From Lantana camara (Eukaryota; Streptophyta; Magnoliopsida; Lamiales; Verbenaceae), in the NCBI GenBank assembly GCA_037501455.1, contig CM074858.1, positions 17,286,501 through 17,350,500 on the forward strand: a stretch of 64,000 nt of DNA, in the 5' to 3' direction. Positions within the stretch are counted from its first letter, which is position 1; every line of letters starts with the position of its first letter. The notes beneath the pieces were generated by a model, which saw only the letters and a list, made by a program, of their open reading frames with translations, was not told the origin of the DNA and did not search any database. The position numbers were made by a program, and so were the translations under genes. This document shows, in pieces, positions 35,957 to 47,671 of the stretch.

Positions 35957-38900
35957 AAACCACAACACAAAAGTCCAAAAGAACAATTAAACAACAAAAA
36001 CACAATAGTCAAACAAGGGACAGGTAGGAAATATCAAAGACATCAATTATCAAGCATACAAAGGTAACTAACAAGTAATAAAGAAGCATATATGACAATA
36101 ATAGAATACATGATACGTGGGATATGTATGTTTAAATGTACCGTCCACCGTTGTTTTGAGAAGCTTCAACGGCAAGGATCCATTTCAACACTTGAATGAC
36201 CACTTGACTCTCCTTTCATGATCGATTCTCTTATCCTAAGTAAATACTATGGTATGAAGCTCCAATTTTGAGTGTGCGCTTGATCTTAATCCCATAAACT
36301 TACTCTTTACCAGGAATTATATTCGCCTTTCCCGAATACTAGAGCTACTCTTTGGTAGCTCACCTTCTACTCTCCAATCCTATTAGTGTTCCCGGTTCAT
36401 CATGGAAAACGACTAATGAGCCGGTAACCTATCTTATTTAAGTGGTATATTTGCTTCTAATATTCCACTTCCAAGCTCCATTGAATTAACTCTCACTCTC
36501 CAGCACAAAAAAAATATGATGATCCGATTGATGGTTCTATCCAATATCTTCCTTACCAATTTTCCTTGAGGTTCTCTCACGGCCCCATCATTTCCAAGAT
36601 AAAAACATGTTATATAGAGAACTCAACCCGTTCAACCTTGGAAGATTTGAAGTCGTGCGTGTCCGGTGGTAAGAGTCCAATGATGTTGATCCTTCAACCC
36701 AAGTCGTCATCGATCATTCTTTATTCTACGTTGTCATTTCAATTCCCAAACACTTCTTGAGTACTCACCTTCTACTCTTGAGTCACTTAGCTCTTCCAAT
36801 ATCATTCTGGAAATTTTACCCAGTCCTATCCATAAATTTTCCACTCTCTTTGAATCCGTATCTTCATCTATCAAGGCACTTGTCTCTTCTAATATTATTC
36901 CCGAAGTCTTCCTCACCCCGATCTTGAAATTTCACCGAGTGCTAAATCTCCCTCAATTTCTTGAATACCCATTTCCGGTTCTTGAAGTGCTTCTCCTTTT
37001 TGAAATTATTCTCAAAATTTTCTCATCCCAACATTAAAGGTCATCAAATATCATAATCATCCAATTCTTTTCCTTTTTCCACATTCAAGAAATCCCATTA
37101 TGGGTAACTCTTGAATTTTTGTTGCTTCTGTTAAAAGTAGTCCGTTCGAGCTCATCTATAAATTTGGAGTCCATTCCCGGTCGACTCTCCCCCTTAAGAA
37201 TGTCTATTCTTACCCGTTGGCTAATACCGGTGCTTACTTTAAAGATTCTCGACTTCTTCAACTCAGTGTCCTTGTTATAAATGGTTCCGGTCTCGCCACT
37301 TGTCCGAAAATTTTGTCTCACGTTTACCTTTGAAGTGATTGATAGGAATAATGACCCACTTCTTCCATTCCAACTCCCGACTACTTTTCTCGACCTCTCA
37401 ATAGCTCTTTCCTTTTTGGTCCATACTTTACAACACAATTATTTTCCTTCTCATAATTCAATTATGTCTCGATTGCAGTAATACTTGATAAATGAGATGG
37501 GGAGAGTTCCTATCAAGTAAACACTTAATGTTGTATGTCGGGTTAATATGCCAATGCACGTATCACCCTTGTAAGTAATAAAACGTAACACGTTGAAACA
37601 ATTAAGCTCGATTAGAGATGCGCATATAACTAAAGAAATTTAGATAATTTAAATAATGTATGATGCACGTGCTTATGAATGTATTGACCCTATCACCGTT
37701 GTAGCGATAGGCTTTAACCCGGTACTTATTTCTTGTTTGTTGACTTACAAGCTTGTCTCAAAGTTATTATTCATCTCTTGTTACCCACGGTCTTCCAATT
37801 CCGTAAAATTCTCTATTTTCATCCAATACATTTCCATCCCCAGCGATTGAATTTTTTTGAACCCAATTCTTTCCCAAGTACTGATCTCTAAGTATTGCCC
37901 GAATCTTCACCACAATTGTCTCCTCGATCGAAGTTTCCTTGTATCACTTGTATAACCTTATAATCCGAGATTGTGATTCTTGAATTCAAATTCTTTTCCA
38001 CTTATGAAGTTAGTATCCCAACTTCTCTTAAGAGAATATTCTCCCATTGTTGTCCTGACTCCATTTAGGCATCACCTAGGTTGAAGTCCTCTCAATTTAC
38101 TCTTTTTGAACTTGAATTGGTTGTATGACTTGTCCTCTATTGGCCTACACTTTGAGCATATAATTTCCCTCCAAAATTTCCTTGTCTTTCTTTACCGTTT
38201 TCATTTGTTGCTCCATTACTCCCAATTCAACCTCACCACACGACAATTCAGCTTGGAGATGAAAAATAAACTCCAATCCAGCCGAAGGTAGAATCTTGAG
38301 TATCTTGGCTTTGCATGAACTTGTAACCAACCTATTGATCGATCCTCTCGCTTGAGTTAAGTGAACCTCTTGTACCCGGCTAACCAAATTCTATAATAAT
38401 ATAATCTCTCGTGTTTATCTTGTAATTTATAAGACTCGCTTCTTAGCACTATCTCTTCGAGTATCCCCTAACCTTACTAGATCTTGTAAGTTACTCCCAC
38501 CAAAGATCTTTCTATTCCGAATCTTATCACTTGAATTATAACCCGATTAGAGAAGACCATGGCTCTTGAATTTTTTTGGTGCGAAGTTCCCCCGGTGCAT
38601 TCCTTACAACTTCAAAGCTAGAGAAAGGAGCTTACGATAGATTGAGATTGTCGTAGAAATTGGCCGTGGTTTGATATGATCTTTATAACCTATAATCACA
38701 ACTTGTCTCAAATATAAATGCATGGGGTTAGTGATTGCATATAACATATAATTAGCATTTAAACACATATTTGATGTAAAATGTAACAATTAATTCAACA
38801 AAGTTAAAGTACAACACGTTAATCATATAAAATTCAAGCAATGTGAGGTCAATCAATGAACAATTAGTAGCAAGAATCAACACAATACACAAGTTATCAA

Positions 38901-38967
38901 GTAGTTCCTAAACCGTACGACCTAGACTTGACACGACACGACACTCGAACTCTGGTTTTGCAACCTA

Positions 38968-38981
38968 GAGCTCTGATACCA
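38968..38981 (-). other. Primer-binding site of family-A internal 1
   Basis: Minus strand TGGTATCAGAGCTC, eight bases from the LTR2 edge at 38990. Confidence 0.8.
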
Positions 38982-41311
38982 CCTTGGGATGTAGCACCTG
39001 GAACGCTAGGTAGCCACATCCCCCGCACTATAGTTCAATCCACATATGGAACGAACACCCATACATGAATCAAGCCTATAGAGAATGAGAGACAATAAAA
39101 AAAATAACTCCTAGCTAGGCGGGACTAACCCTCAACTAATTACTATAATGCTTAAATAATAACGCGGAAGCATACAATACCCTTGTTTCATTATTATATA
39201 TCAAGTCCATAACCAACATTTCCATATTTACAAACCCAAACTATTCAAGAACAAGTTATAATATACATATATACTAAAACAATTCAGAAATAATAGATAT
39301 GCATCAATAAAGTACATGAGAATGTGTTAGACCCGAAAATAAAGACCGACTCAATCCTGCCTAGCACGCAACCTACAATCCTGAAAATGTGAGGTGTCAA
39401 TCTATGAAAGACTGAGTGAGGGGTTTAAATAAATATAAGCGCACATATCATGCAAGCTATAATCTCATGTAAGATTTTATAAAAAAAAGAAATCAATTTA
39501 AGTTCAAGAATAAAGTAAATCCTCACCCGAGATTACAACTATCCAATTTAACAGTTCAATCATTATCAAATCAATCCGTGGCCCGACGAGTGAGGGCATT
39601 CTCCAACCTTTACTCCAAAAGTGAACAATCATGAATGTAGCACCGCGGAGCGAAGGGCACCACATCCTCCGCACCACAGCTCGACACGTGTAACGAAATG
39701 GAAACTCCGCACACGCACCAAGCCATGGCGAACGGAAGACAACAAAAACACATCCCTAGGCTAGGCAGTCTATACCCTAAATCAGAGTGCACAACAAAAT
39801 AAAATCAAAGGCGGAAGCAACAGGATCACAAATACATTCATAATCATGCAAAATCTCAAATAAAAACAGGCGACGGGTTCAACTAGCATAGATACCTAAT
39901 CCCGTAAATCAAACATAAAACATAAATACATAATGAGATCATTCTTATCCTAGAAACCTGTCCCGAGTCATATCAAATCAATGAGATACATTAGATACAA
40001 AATCATAGGCTTATACATATCTAATATTCCAAAGCATAATGATAAAGATGCAGAATGCAAAAAGACTCGAACAACTGACTCAAAAGACCCAAAAAAAGAC
40101 CGCCGCCTAGCTCGAACCAAAACCTGCACCTGCAACTAAAGGGGAAAAAGGAGAGGGGTGTTAGGAATAGTGCCCTAGAAAGCCGATTCGACATAGTCTG
40201 CTTTGGGACTTTTCTTGTATCACAGACAATCTTTGAATAATATACGATTGATCATAGGCAAACACTTCTTTATATGCCAATACGTGTTTTGAGTGTTTCC
40301 ATTATGTGCGCATGTATGAGAACTCCCCTAATCCTGATGACTTTAGGACTCTACCATTTAGGTGAAATGGTTCATGAAACGAGCCCTATATCACATAAGT
40401 CATGATAAGTAAAATACTCCAAGCCGATGAGTCCTACAGACAGTGGGAGTGTCAACCTGACTCCTCTAAGGCTTGCTTGTGGGATCACGCCCTTAAGAAG
40501 GACCACCTTGTTTCATGGAGGTACAAAGTGTATAGTTGATACGTGCGTGATACATAAGGGTGCTTACTTCAATAAGTAAGTTCACTGAGGTGCCCCGTGT
40601 GAGAAGATTCCTAAATGGGAAAGGAAGTTTCTATTTCAGGAAATGGAAACTTCCAGATTAGGAAATATCTCACGAGTCATTGATGTGATTAATTGATCCT
40701 TAGACTTGAGGTTCCTTGTCACTTTATGAGTTAACTCTGTAGTCTTTGGTATAAGCTTTAAAGGGTGTCGCCTTAGACAACTGATTCAAGGCTTATGCTG
40801 GGGCTGCACAAGTGATTCATGAAAGTGAATGAGAATCAAGAAAGGACCTACACTTGCATTTGCAAGGTGATCTCTTATTGTGTAAGTCATTCATATGCCA
40901 TATGGAGTCCTTGGCCAAGGCAGTAGATCAAGACATCAAGAAAAGGGTTTCTTGGATTGAGATCAAATGGATATGAAATGCACTTAGCTTTAAGACCGGA
41001 TTATTAGGGTTCTGATTATTCCCTTGCCCTAGATCTTGGTTGAGAGATAGTAAGTAGGAGGATTGTATCTCACATGAATCAATGACTTAAAGGTTCTGTC
41101 GAATCCGAACATTCCAATTCAGCTAGGGGTTAAACACCTGTTGCTAGACTATGGTCGTTTAATCTGTGGACTGATTAATTAATTAGTGAATTAATTAATT
41201 GGGGTCACTGCTAATTGAATTGAGAACCTAGAGGGTCACACACAACAACTTGGTTACATGAGTTGAGGCTTAAAAATGATTAAACGAGTTAATCGAGCCT
41301 AAGGGGTTCCA

Positions 41312-41380
41312 CACGTGTGAAATCACACGTGTGGCTCACGTGATTGGACACGTGTCATTAAGACACGTGTGCCACACGTG
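41312..41380 (+). promoter_or_regulatory. Six CACGTG (G-box) elements in Copia U3
   Basis: CACGTG at 41312, 41326, 41337, 41349, 41364 and 41375, most within the longer palindromes ACACGTGT or CACACGTGTG. G-boxes bind plant bZIP and bHLH factors (ABA, light and stress responses). The cluster is about 320-390 bases upstream of the TATA box. The same six are kept at 48825-48893. Confidence 0.75.
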
Positions 41381-41701
41381 ATTATGTGATGTTAAATAAT
41401 TAATGTGTTAATTATTTAATAGACTTTGGTTTAATTTTGAATTAAAAAGAAAGTCTAATTTTGGAGAAAATAATCTAGTTAATTAATTATGAATTAATTA
41501 ATTAGATAAAATAAGTTATTTATTTTTATAATAAATAAAGTGTAAAATTATCCAAAAATAGTTTGGATATTTTTATCTCTCTTAAAAGTTGACTAGAATT
41601 AGAATTCAAAGTCAAAGTTGGAAAATACTTGATGATCAAGTAATAGGAGAGAGAGGAACCAAATCCTTTCCCAACAAGGATTTGGATCGGCACCCTCTCC
41701 T

Positions 41702-41709
41702 TATAAATA
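41702..41709 (+). promoter_or_regulatory. Copia LTR TATA box
   Basis: TATAAATA within 'ccttataaatagggg'; a start site would fall about 30 bases downstream, near 41735, defining R. The copy in the 3' LTR is at 49215-49222. Confidence 0.75.
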
Positions 41710-42096
41710 GGGGAGCTCGAGCTCCTTATGGAGCTAATTGACAATTCTTGGTTCATGTGTTGAACACCTTCCTTTCTCCAAGATTAAATTAAACCCTAGG
41801 TTAAGCCTAAACACTAACTAGAGAACTAGCATCCTTACTAGTTAGATTGTGATCAAGTTGGTGGACTTTCTCTAGAGACTTCAAATTAGAAGTTTGAAGA
41901 TTCGAGCTTTACCAAGGAGAGGGGATCAAGCCGCGAGAAGAGCGTTCTTGGGTGGCTTGAAACGCTTCAAGAAAGAATAAAAGAAAAGTAAGTTTTCAAT
42001 CTTTACGAATTTGGTTACACGATTGCGAGTTCTAGGTCCTTTTGTTGGGAAAATTTTTTAAATTCCGCTGCTTTCTGATTCGTGTTTTCCAACAAG

Positions 42097-42110
42097 TGGT
42101 ATCAGAGCCA
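42097..42110 (+). other. Copia primer-binding site (Met tRNA)
   Basis: TGGTATCAGAGCCA two bases after the LTR end at 42094. Confidence 0.9.
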
Positions 42111-44479
42111 CCTCGTTAATCGTGTTTCTGATTCGTCTCAATTATACTGAATTTGGTAGAAATTCTTAGGCTTGATGCGATTGAGTATTTGTAATTGTTT
42201 TAGAAAGCCTGAATTACGAAACTGTAGTTTTTCCTGAAAGTTTCTGAAAATTGGTTTTTATAAAATTTAATCTTGAAAAACAATTTTAGATTTGAAACTG
42301 TATAAACTGTTTTTGGATTTCTTGGATTGGTTTTGTTTTTGAACGAAAACACGAAACGAAAACCTGGATTACGACGAACACGCGAAACCCCGCGCGCGAA
42401 GGAGTCGCGCGCGCGGGCTTCGCGCGCCGCCCCCCGCCTGTGCTAGTTGTGCGCAAGGGCAACCGCCCAGGCTTGGCCGGGACAGACCGGCCAGCCGCCC
42501 AGCTCCTCCCGCACGCCTGTGCGGGAGCCTCCCGGGCGCGCCTAGGCGCGCCCGCCCAGGGCGGCCGAGACAGGCCGCCCGCCGTCTGGCCCAGGCTGGG
42601 CGAGAATCCCGCAAGGCGTGCGGGATAGCTCGCCCAGGCCGCCCGCTGTCGCCCGCCATCCTTGCCGAGAAGAGCTGCGCGCAGGAGCGCGCGGCGTGCA
42701 CGCCCAGCGCGCGCACGCCCGCAACGAGCAGCCCGTCTCGTGCAAGGGCCCCGTTTTCGTAGTCCGTGTTTTTTCGTGTTTCGTGCAATCCAGTCCCAAT
42801 TTTTATTTTTAATTTTAAAATTTTATTTTTTGAATATTTATTTTAATTTTTGAATAAAACTTAAAATTGGGATTTTTGAGAAATTGAAACGGTTTATATT
42901 TTGGGAAAATACATCTTTGATAAAATTATTAATTTTCAGAAATTAATTGGAATTTTATCTGTTTTGGTAATTGGGATTTATTGAAAACTTTTATAAATAA
43001 GACTCGCATCAAGTCGTGTTTTAAGTCATTAGGACTTGAAACGGGAATTTTAATTTATTGGCTAAATTTAAATTCTCGCAAAAGCATGTTAGGTGATCAT
43101 GGGTTTAGATCTATGTATGGTTTTAATTTATGCATATGGATGGTTTAAATTGGGGTTGGAGCCCTATAGTTGCGTTTTTCAATTGAGGTTGGAGCCTCAC
43201 TTATGTGCGTACTGTTATGTGATTTATTATGTGGCTTTCCATATTACTGTTTTTGAGGCCGGGGTATGCCCCGTGTAATTGTCTAAGGCCAATATGAAGA
43301 TTGAGCCTTATTACTTTATGTCTTTTTCCTTTTATTGTAATTTGAGAGTAGAGATAGGTGGTGAGGTTTTATTTTCACTTTGGAGACAATGCACCCATGG
43401 AGTAAGATGGACCACATTCAAGTAACAAGGAGGCCATAAGTGAAGACCCCTCAAAATGTTAGGGAAGGGAATCTCAATTGTTAAATGTAATAGAGATAGG
43501 GCTCGTATTTTGTTACCGCTTTCCCTTATGTGATTTAAACTGTTTATGTGGCATGTATGTTAGAACTTGTGACTGTGGAGTGGCTCCCACATATCACGCA
43601 TAAGATAGGTAGAACCCATGATCATTGCATGTTAGTATCATGCTAGGACATGTTATCTGTTTATGTGCTTGTTTGAAATGCATTTAAGTTGTACTTGCAT
43701 TAATCAAGACTAATTAAATTGGATAACATATATGTTGGTGAGGTCGAACCGAACAACTCTTCGGTTGATTCGAAAATTCCCATTAAATATTAAGCTTATT
43801 TCGAATAATAGGTATTTAATTCGAGATGCAAATTTTGAATTAAATTCCTAGCATTCCATCAATAGGTTTTAAGTTTAGTAAGTAAAGCTAGTTATTGTCC
43901 ACGAGTCGTGGGATAGCTAGTGGAGCTTATTAGTTCTTAGTTACCTAATTGATCATTTTAAATGATCAATATTTCGTGGTTAATTTTGGCAAGGGCGATG
44001 TCCGCGAGTCGTGGGTCGTTCGAACTAAGTTTTGATCATGATCTTATGATTGATGGGTCTAGCTTAACGCCTAAGTAAATATGGATGTCGCACGAGTCGT
44101 GGGTCCATATTGAAAGATGGGTGATGCAAAAACAATTACTAAGAGTTCTAAAGGTGTTAGAATTGGTAAGTTGTACCTACCTAGGATTTTACTTAGAATG
44201 TCCGCGAGTCGTGGGTTCGAGGTAAAATGCTTAGGATCTTAGTACCCGCTGGGAAACTTGTTCCTCTTAGATCTTTGGGAATTATAGATCTTTGAAAAAC
44301 AGTGGGAGCTACATTAGATTAAAGACCTTATCTTTTGTATATCGTTATAATTCAGCATGCCCACATTTTCTCTGCTTAGCATTTAGGTTGTAGTTCTGTG
44401 ATTCTCTACAATATGAAATGCAAACCCATTCGTATCCATCCTTAAGTCAAATAAGTTGACTAAGTCCTGACTAACTCTA
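42111..44479 (+). other. Copia non-coding leader rich in hairpins
   Basis: About 2.3 kb between primer site and the first gag-like ATG. Three structured zones: a GC-rich block at 42370-42760 with at least five perfect hairpins; two TTGGAG-loop hairpins and neighbours at 43151-43310; and four hairpins with a shared core at 43870-44240. Between them the sequence is AT-rich and without ORFs. The position, directly after the primer site, is where retroelement RNAs carry packaging and dimerisation signals. The 139-codon and shorter frames in the GC block are composition effects. Confidence 0.65.
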
Positions 44480-47400
44480 GATGGCTTCGGGTCCTAAAAT
44501 TCATTTTAGAATCCGACTAGAGAAAGGCGTTCTCTAAAGGGCGAAGTTTTCAATTGTGAAAATTCGACCCGGGCCAAAAGAGAAGCGATCTGAGGTGAGT
44601 GGATTTCTCCAAACCACTTAAAAGCAATTGAACCACCTCATAAAAACGTTACAAGGTATAACATTATGGAATTATTCAATATTCCAAATGAGGAAACAAG
44701 TGCACACGAACAAGGTCTAAAGATCTTATTTGAAGATCTTATGGTCTCGGTCATCAACTGAGAAAAGAGTTCTCAATGCACTGATTGCTTACATTGCTTC
44801 GACTATCAATCAAACCCTTTATGCTCAACTAGAATGATGCTAATGTAGCATAGTTAATCATTTAAGTTGATAATGGTTGAGAGCATCCTTAAGAAGGAAT
44901 AAAAGGTTGAGATGGTTAATTCTTCTTCTAAAACTCCCTAAGTTAAAGGCTTGAAGGCCTAAAGAAGAAGAAACCCTTAAGAGCCCAATGGAGGGGCATG
45001 TAAGGGGTACGCCCAAAAGACACTAGAGATCAAATAGGACGTTTGCTTCTATGGTAGCAAATAAGGACTTTGAAAGGGAACTGCAAAGAGTATGAGTACT
45101 TTGAAATGTTACCTCGTTTAGTAATTCTACTAGGAATAGAATTCACTAGTCTTGAGTCAATTCTGCATAATCCATAGTGCAAAGACTCAAGGCACTAATG
45201 TTCTGAACATACAACGAGATAACGAAAGTAAGATGACAAAGCTTCGAATTACTTTGGAACGTTGAGATATAAAAGGATTAGCAAGTCAGACACCTTAGGA
45301 TCATTCTATGAAAATGAACCTATAGTGTTGACTTCCTGTGAATCCTGTCATGAGGGAAGCGTTCCCGAATCCCGTTTATAAGAAACGTGGAACGTTCCAA
45401 AATTATAGTGGATTTCGATCCGTGCTGATGAGTGTAAGATGCTTAATGTAAGCACTAGATACAATCGTCAGTTTAATCATTATGAATGAATGTACTTGTT
45501 AAAGTACAAATTCGAAACTTATATGAAATTCTTAGAATTTCGAAAGGAGGTTAGGAACCGAAGTAGTCATAAGTTATAGGTAAATCGATATGATCGAGAT
45601 AGCCAATATCTTAGTAACTAATTCCTTAGTCATCTTAGAGATAATAGGATTATCTCTCAGTAAACTAATTCAAGAACACCTTAGTGTTTCCGAATGAGGG
45701 AATGAAACCTTATAGGATATGGTCCATTCCATAGCAAGCTTTACTGACTTATAATCATTCTAGGAATAAACTCCTAGAATATGCAGTTAGAGATTTTGAA
45801 TTTAGTACCTTCCAAAATCAGTCCTTCAGTTGCACTATGCAAAGTGGCATACTAAATTCCCTAATTATTCTTATCCAAGAATTCAATGGAATCCTCTTAC
45901 TTGAAGAGGATAGTGGGAGATAAGCTTGAAATGAGTTCAAGTTTATACAATGATATTGGATATCAGTTTTGCGATTCCCTTGTACAAAGGTTGCTTGTCT
46001 CAAAGGAATGTACCTTTCTTAAGGAATCGTTCCTATAGAAGAAGAAAGGCAAGCAAGCAGACCTCAAAGAAATTTGAGGAAAAATATTCATGCCACATAT
46101 AGAAGAAACGAGCCCATCTGATAAAACTTAGCCAAATTTTAGAGTATGTACACGTGTGAAACCCTTCTCTTAAGATGCATTTAGAACGCGTTCCTAGATA
46201 GCCAAGGAATTACTTGAAGAGGAGACACTATCAGATTTGGAATCTGAGTAGTGTAAGCAAGCCTTGAAATCCAATATGGATTCCATATACTTACACCGAG
46301 TTTTTGACCTTGGTTGATCCACCTGATAGGATCAAGCTCCTAGAGCTTCGAGTAAATGGAAAGCATTACAACCTTCTTGACGGTTGAAATGCAAAAGTCC
46401 ATTTGGATTGTGTTTACCATATCCTCATATTCTGACTATGAGATATGATAAATGAATATGAGAACTATCTTGTTCAATATGAGATTGAAAGAGAGTGAAA
46501 TAAGGTATTTCTATAAATCTCATATTCAGTGGGAGTATGCATAAGGTATGCAAATCCCTAAAGTCAATCTGTGGATTGATAAAGGCTTCTAGGAGTTAGA
46601 CAATTCGATTCCATAGGATAGTCAAATCGTTTGACACAGATAGAAGTCGAATAAGTCTCAGAGTGTACATATGAAAGTTAGTGATGTAAGAGTCAATCTT
46701 GGTTCTTTAGAAGACGATGTCCTTCTCATTAGGAATGTCAAGGATGACGTGAAAGTTACCAATTCTTGTTTAAGAAACAATTTGACATGAAAGATCTTAG
46801 TGATTATCCTAAATTCTCAACATTCAGATCTATAGAAGATAGATCTAAGAGCATAGATGGATTATCACAAAAACGAGTACATAACCACCGTACTAAAAGG
46901 AGTTTAGTATGGACAATGGAACATCTCTCTTGAAGAGTATGTGTCCTAAGATAACTTTAAGAAAGTTAGAATGTCCAAAATCCCTTTAAGCGAAAGGGTG
47001 CATAATGTATGAAATGTTATGTAATAAATTAGATATGGCGCAACACTAAGCGTAGTGGGCCGAATCTAATATGACCTCAGAGAAGGTCATTAGATCTCTG
47101 TAAAGGATGTCCTCAGAGTACTTGAGAAGAAATGAGGATATGTATTAGTTTACAGAGCCCAAAAGATCTTGTTATTAGAAGGATATTTGATGTAACCGTT
47201 CATCAAACATAGATGATTATGAAATCATTGAAAGGATACAACTTCTACCAGAATGGTAATGCAATTTGTTGGAAAGGGGTTCCAAGGACGGACATTGCAA
47301 AACTCAACTATCGTAGTTGAGAACTTAGTCATATTATATAACGCTAAGTTAAGTGTTTGGGTAAGAAACTCCATCTAACTGGTTAGATGAAGTTCCTAGC

Positions 47401-47660
47401 ATGAAAACAACTCCTTGATCATATTGTATGATAAAAAGGATGGTTGCTCAAGTAAGAGAACCAAGACCTCACCAAGAGACTGAACACGTGATTACGAATC
47501 ACTTTATAAGGAAAAGGTGTTTCCTGAGAGATGTGTAAACAAGAGGGTCACATCAGCAGAGAATATAGCAGATCCACTTTGGAAATGCCCAAAGTCAATA
47601 GGCTCTCAAAGTGCATCTTGAGAAGATGGGACTTAGAGTACCTAAATGGCTTTTACGGGC
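44480..47660 (+). pseudogene. Decayed Copia gag-pol
   Basis: A gag-like start MASGPKIHFRIRLE is at about 44480. No frame longer than about 60 codons survives, but short matches stay in Copia order: DSIYLHRVFDLVDPPDRIK (about 46275-46335) for the RT entry segment 'NQVWTLVDPPxGIKPI', SLLKSMCPKIT (about 46930-46960) for 'LSKxMCPKTPEE', and NAICWKG (about 47260) for the RNase H segment 'GGAISWKS'. Integrase motifs were not found. Many stops and frameshifts; this part must be much older in decay than the LTR pair suggests. Confidence 0.6.
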
Positions 47661-47671
47661 AAGTGGGAGAT
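47661..47671 (+). other. Copia polypurine tract
   Basis: AAGTGGGAGAT directly before the 3' LTR (47672), the form typical of plant Copia elements. Confidence 0.8.

Larger units (their letters stand above)
35606..38989 (-). other. Family-A internal region 1, no coding capacity seen
   Basis: Purine tract on the minus strand at about 35625-35606 (from CTCCCCCTTAAGAGG on plus) and primer site at 38981-38968. The opening phrase after the purine tract resembles the same place in family 1 ('aggacttggtccccaggtcc' against 'aggacctgtcctcaggtcc'). Between 36250 and 37000 there are repeated, diverged phrases such as 'ctcaccttctactctc' and 'tcttccaatatcattc'. I found no gag zinc knuckle, protease, RT or integrase. 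A 29-bp-period hairpin array is at 35852-35956. Confidence 0.6.
40159..42094 (+). repeat. Copia 5' LTR
   Basis: 1,936 bp. Six CACGTG boxes at 41312-41380 and TATAAATA at 41702-41709. Equal in length to the 3' LTR and differing at about 11 positions by eye. Confidence 0.92.

Noticed and set aside
42369..42853. Overlapping Arg/Ala/Pro-rich ORFs on both strands in the GC-rich Copia leader
   Set aside because: Open on both strands because of GC composition and palindromes; no known motif; lies between primer site and gag.
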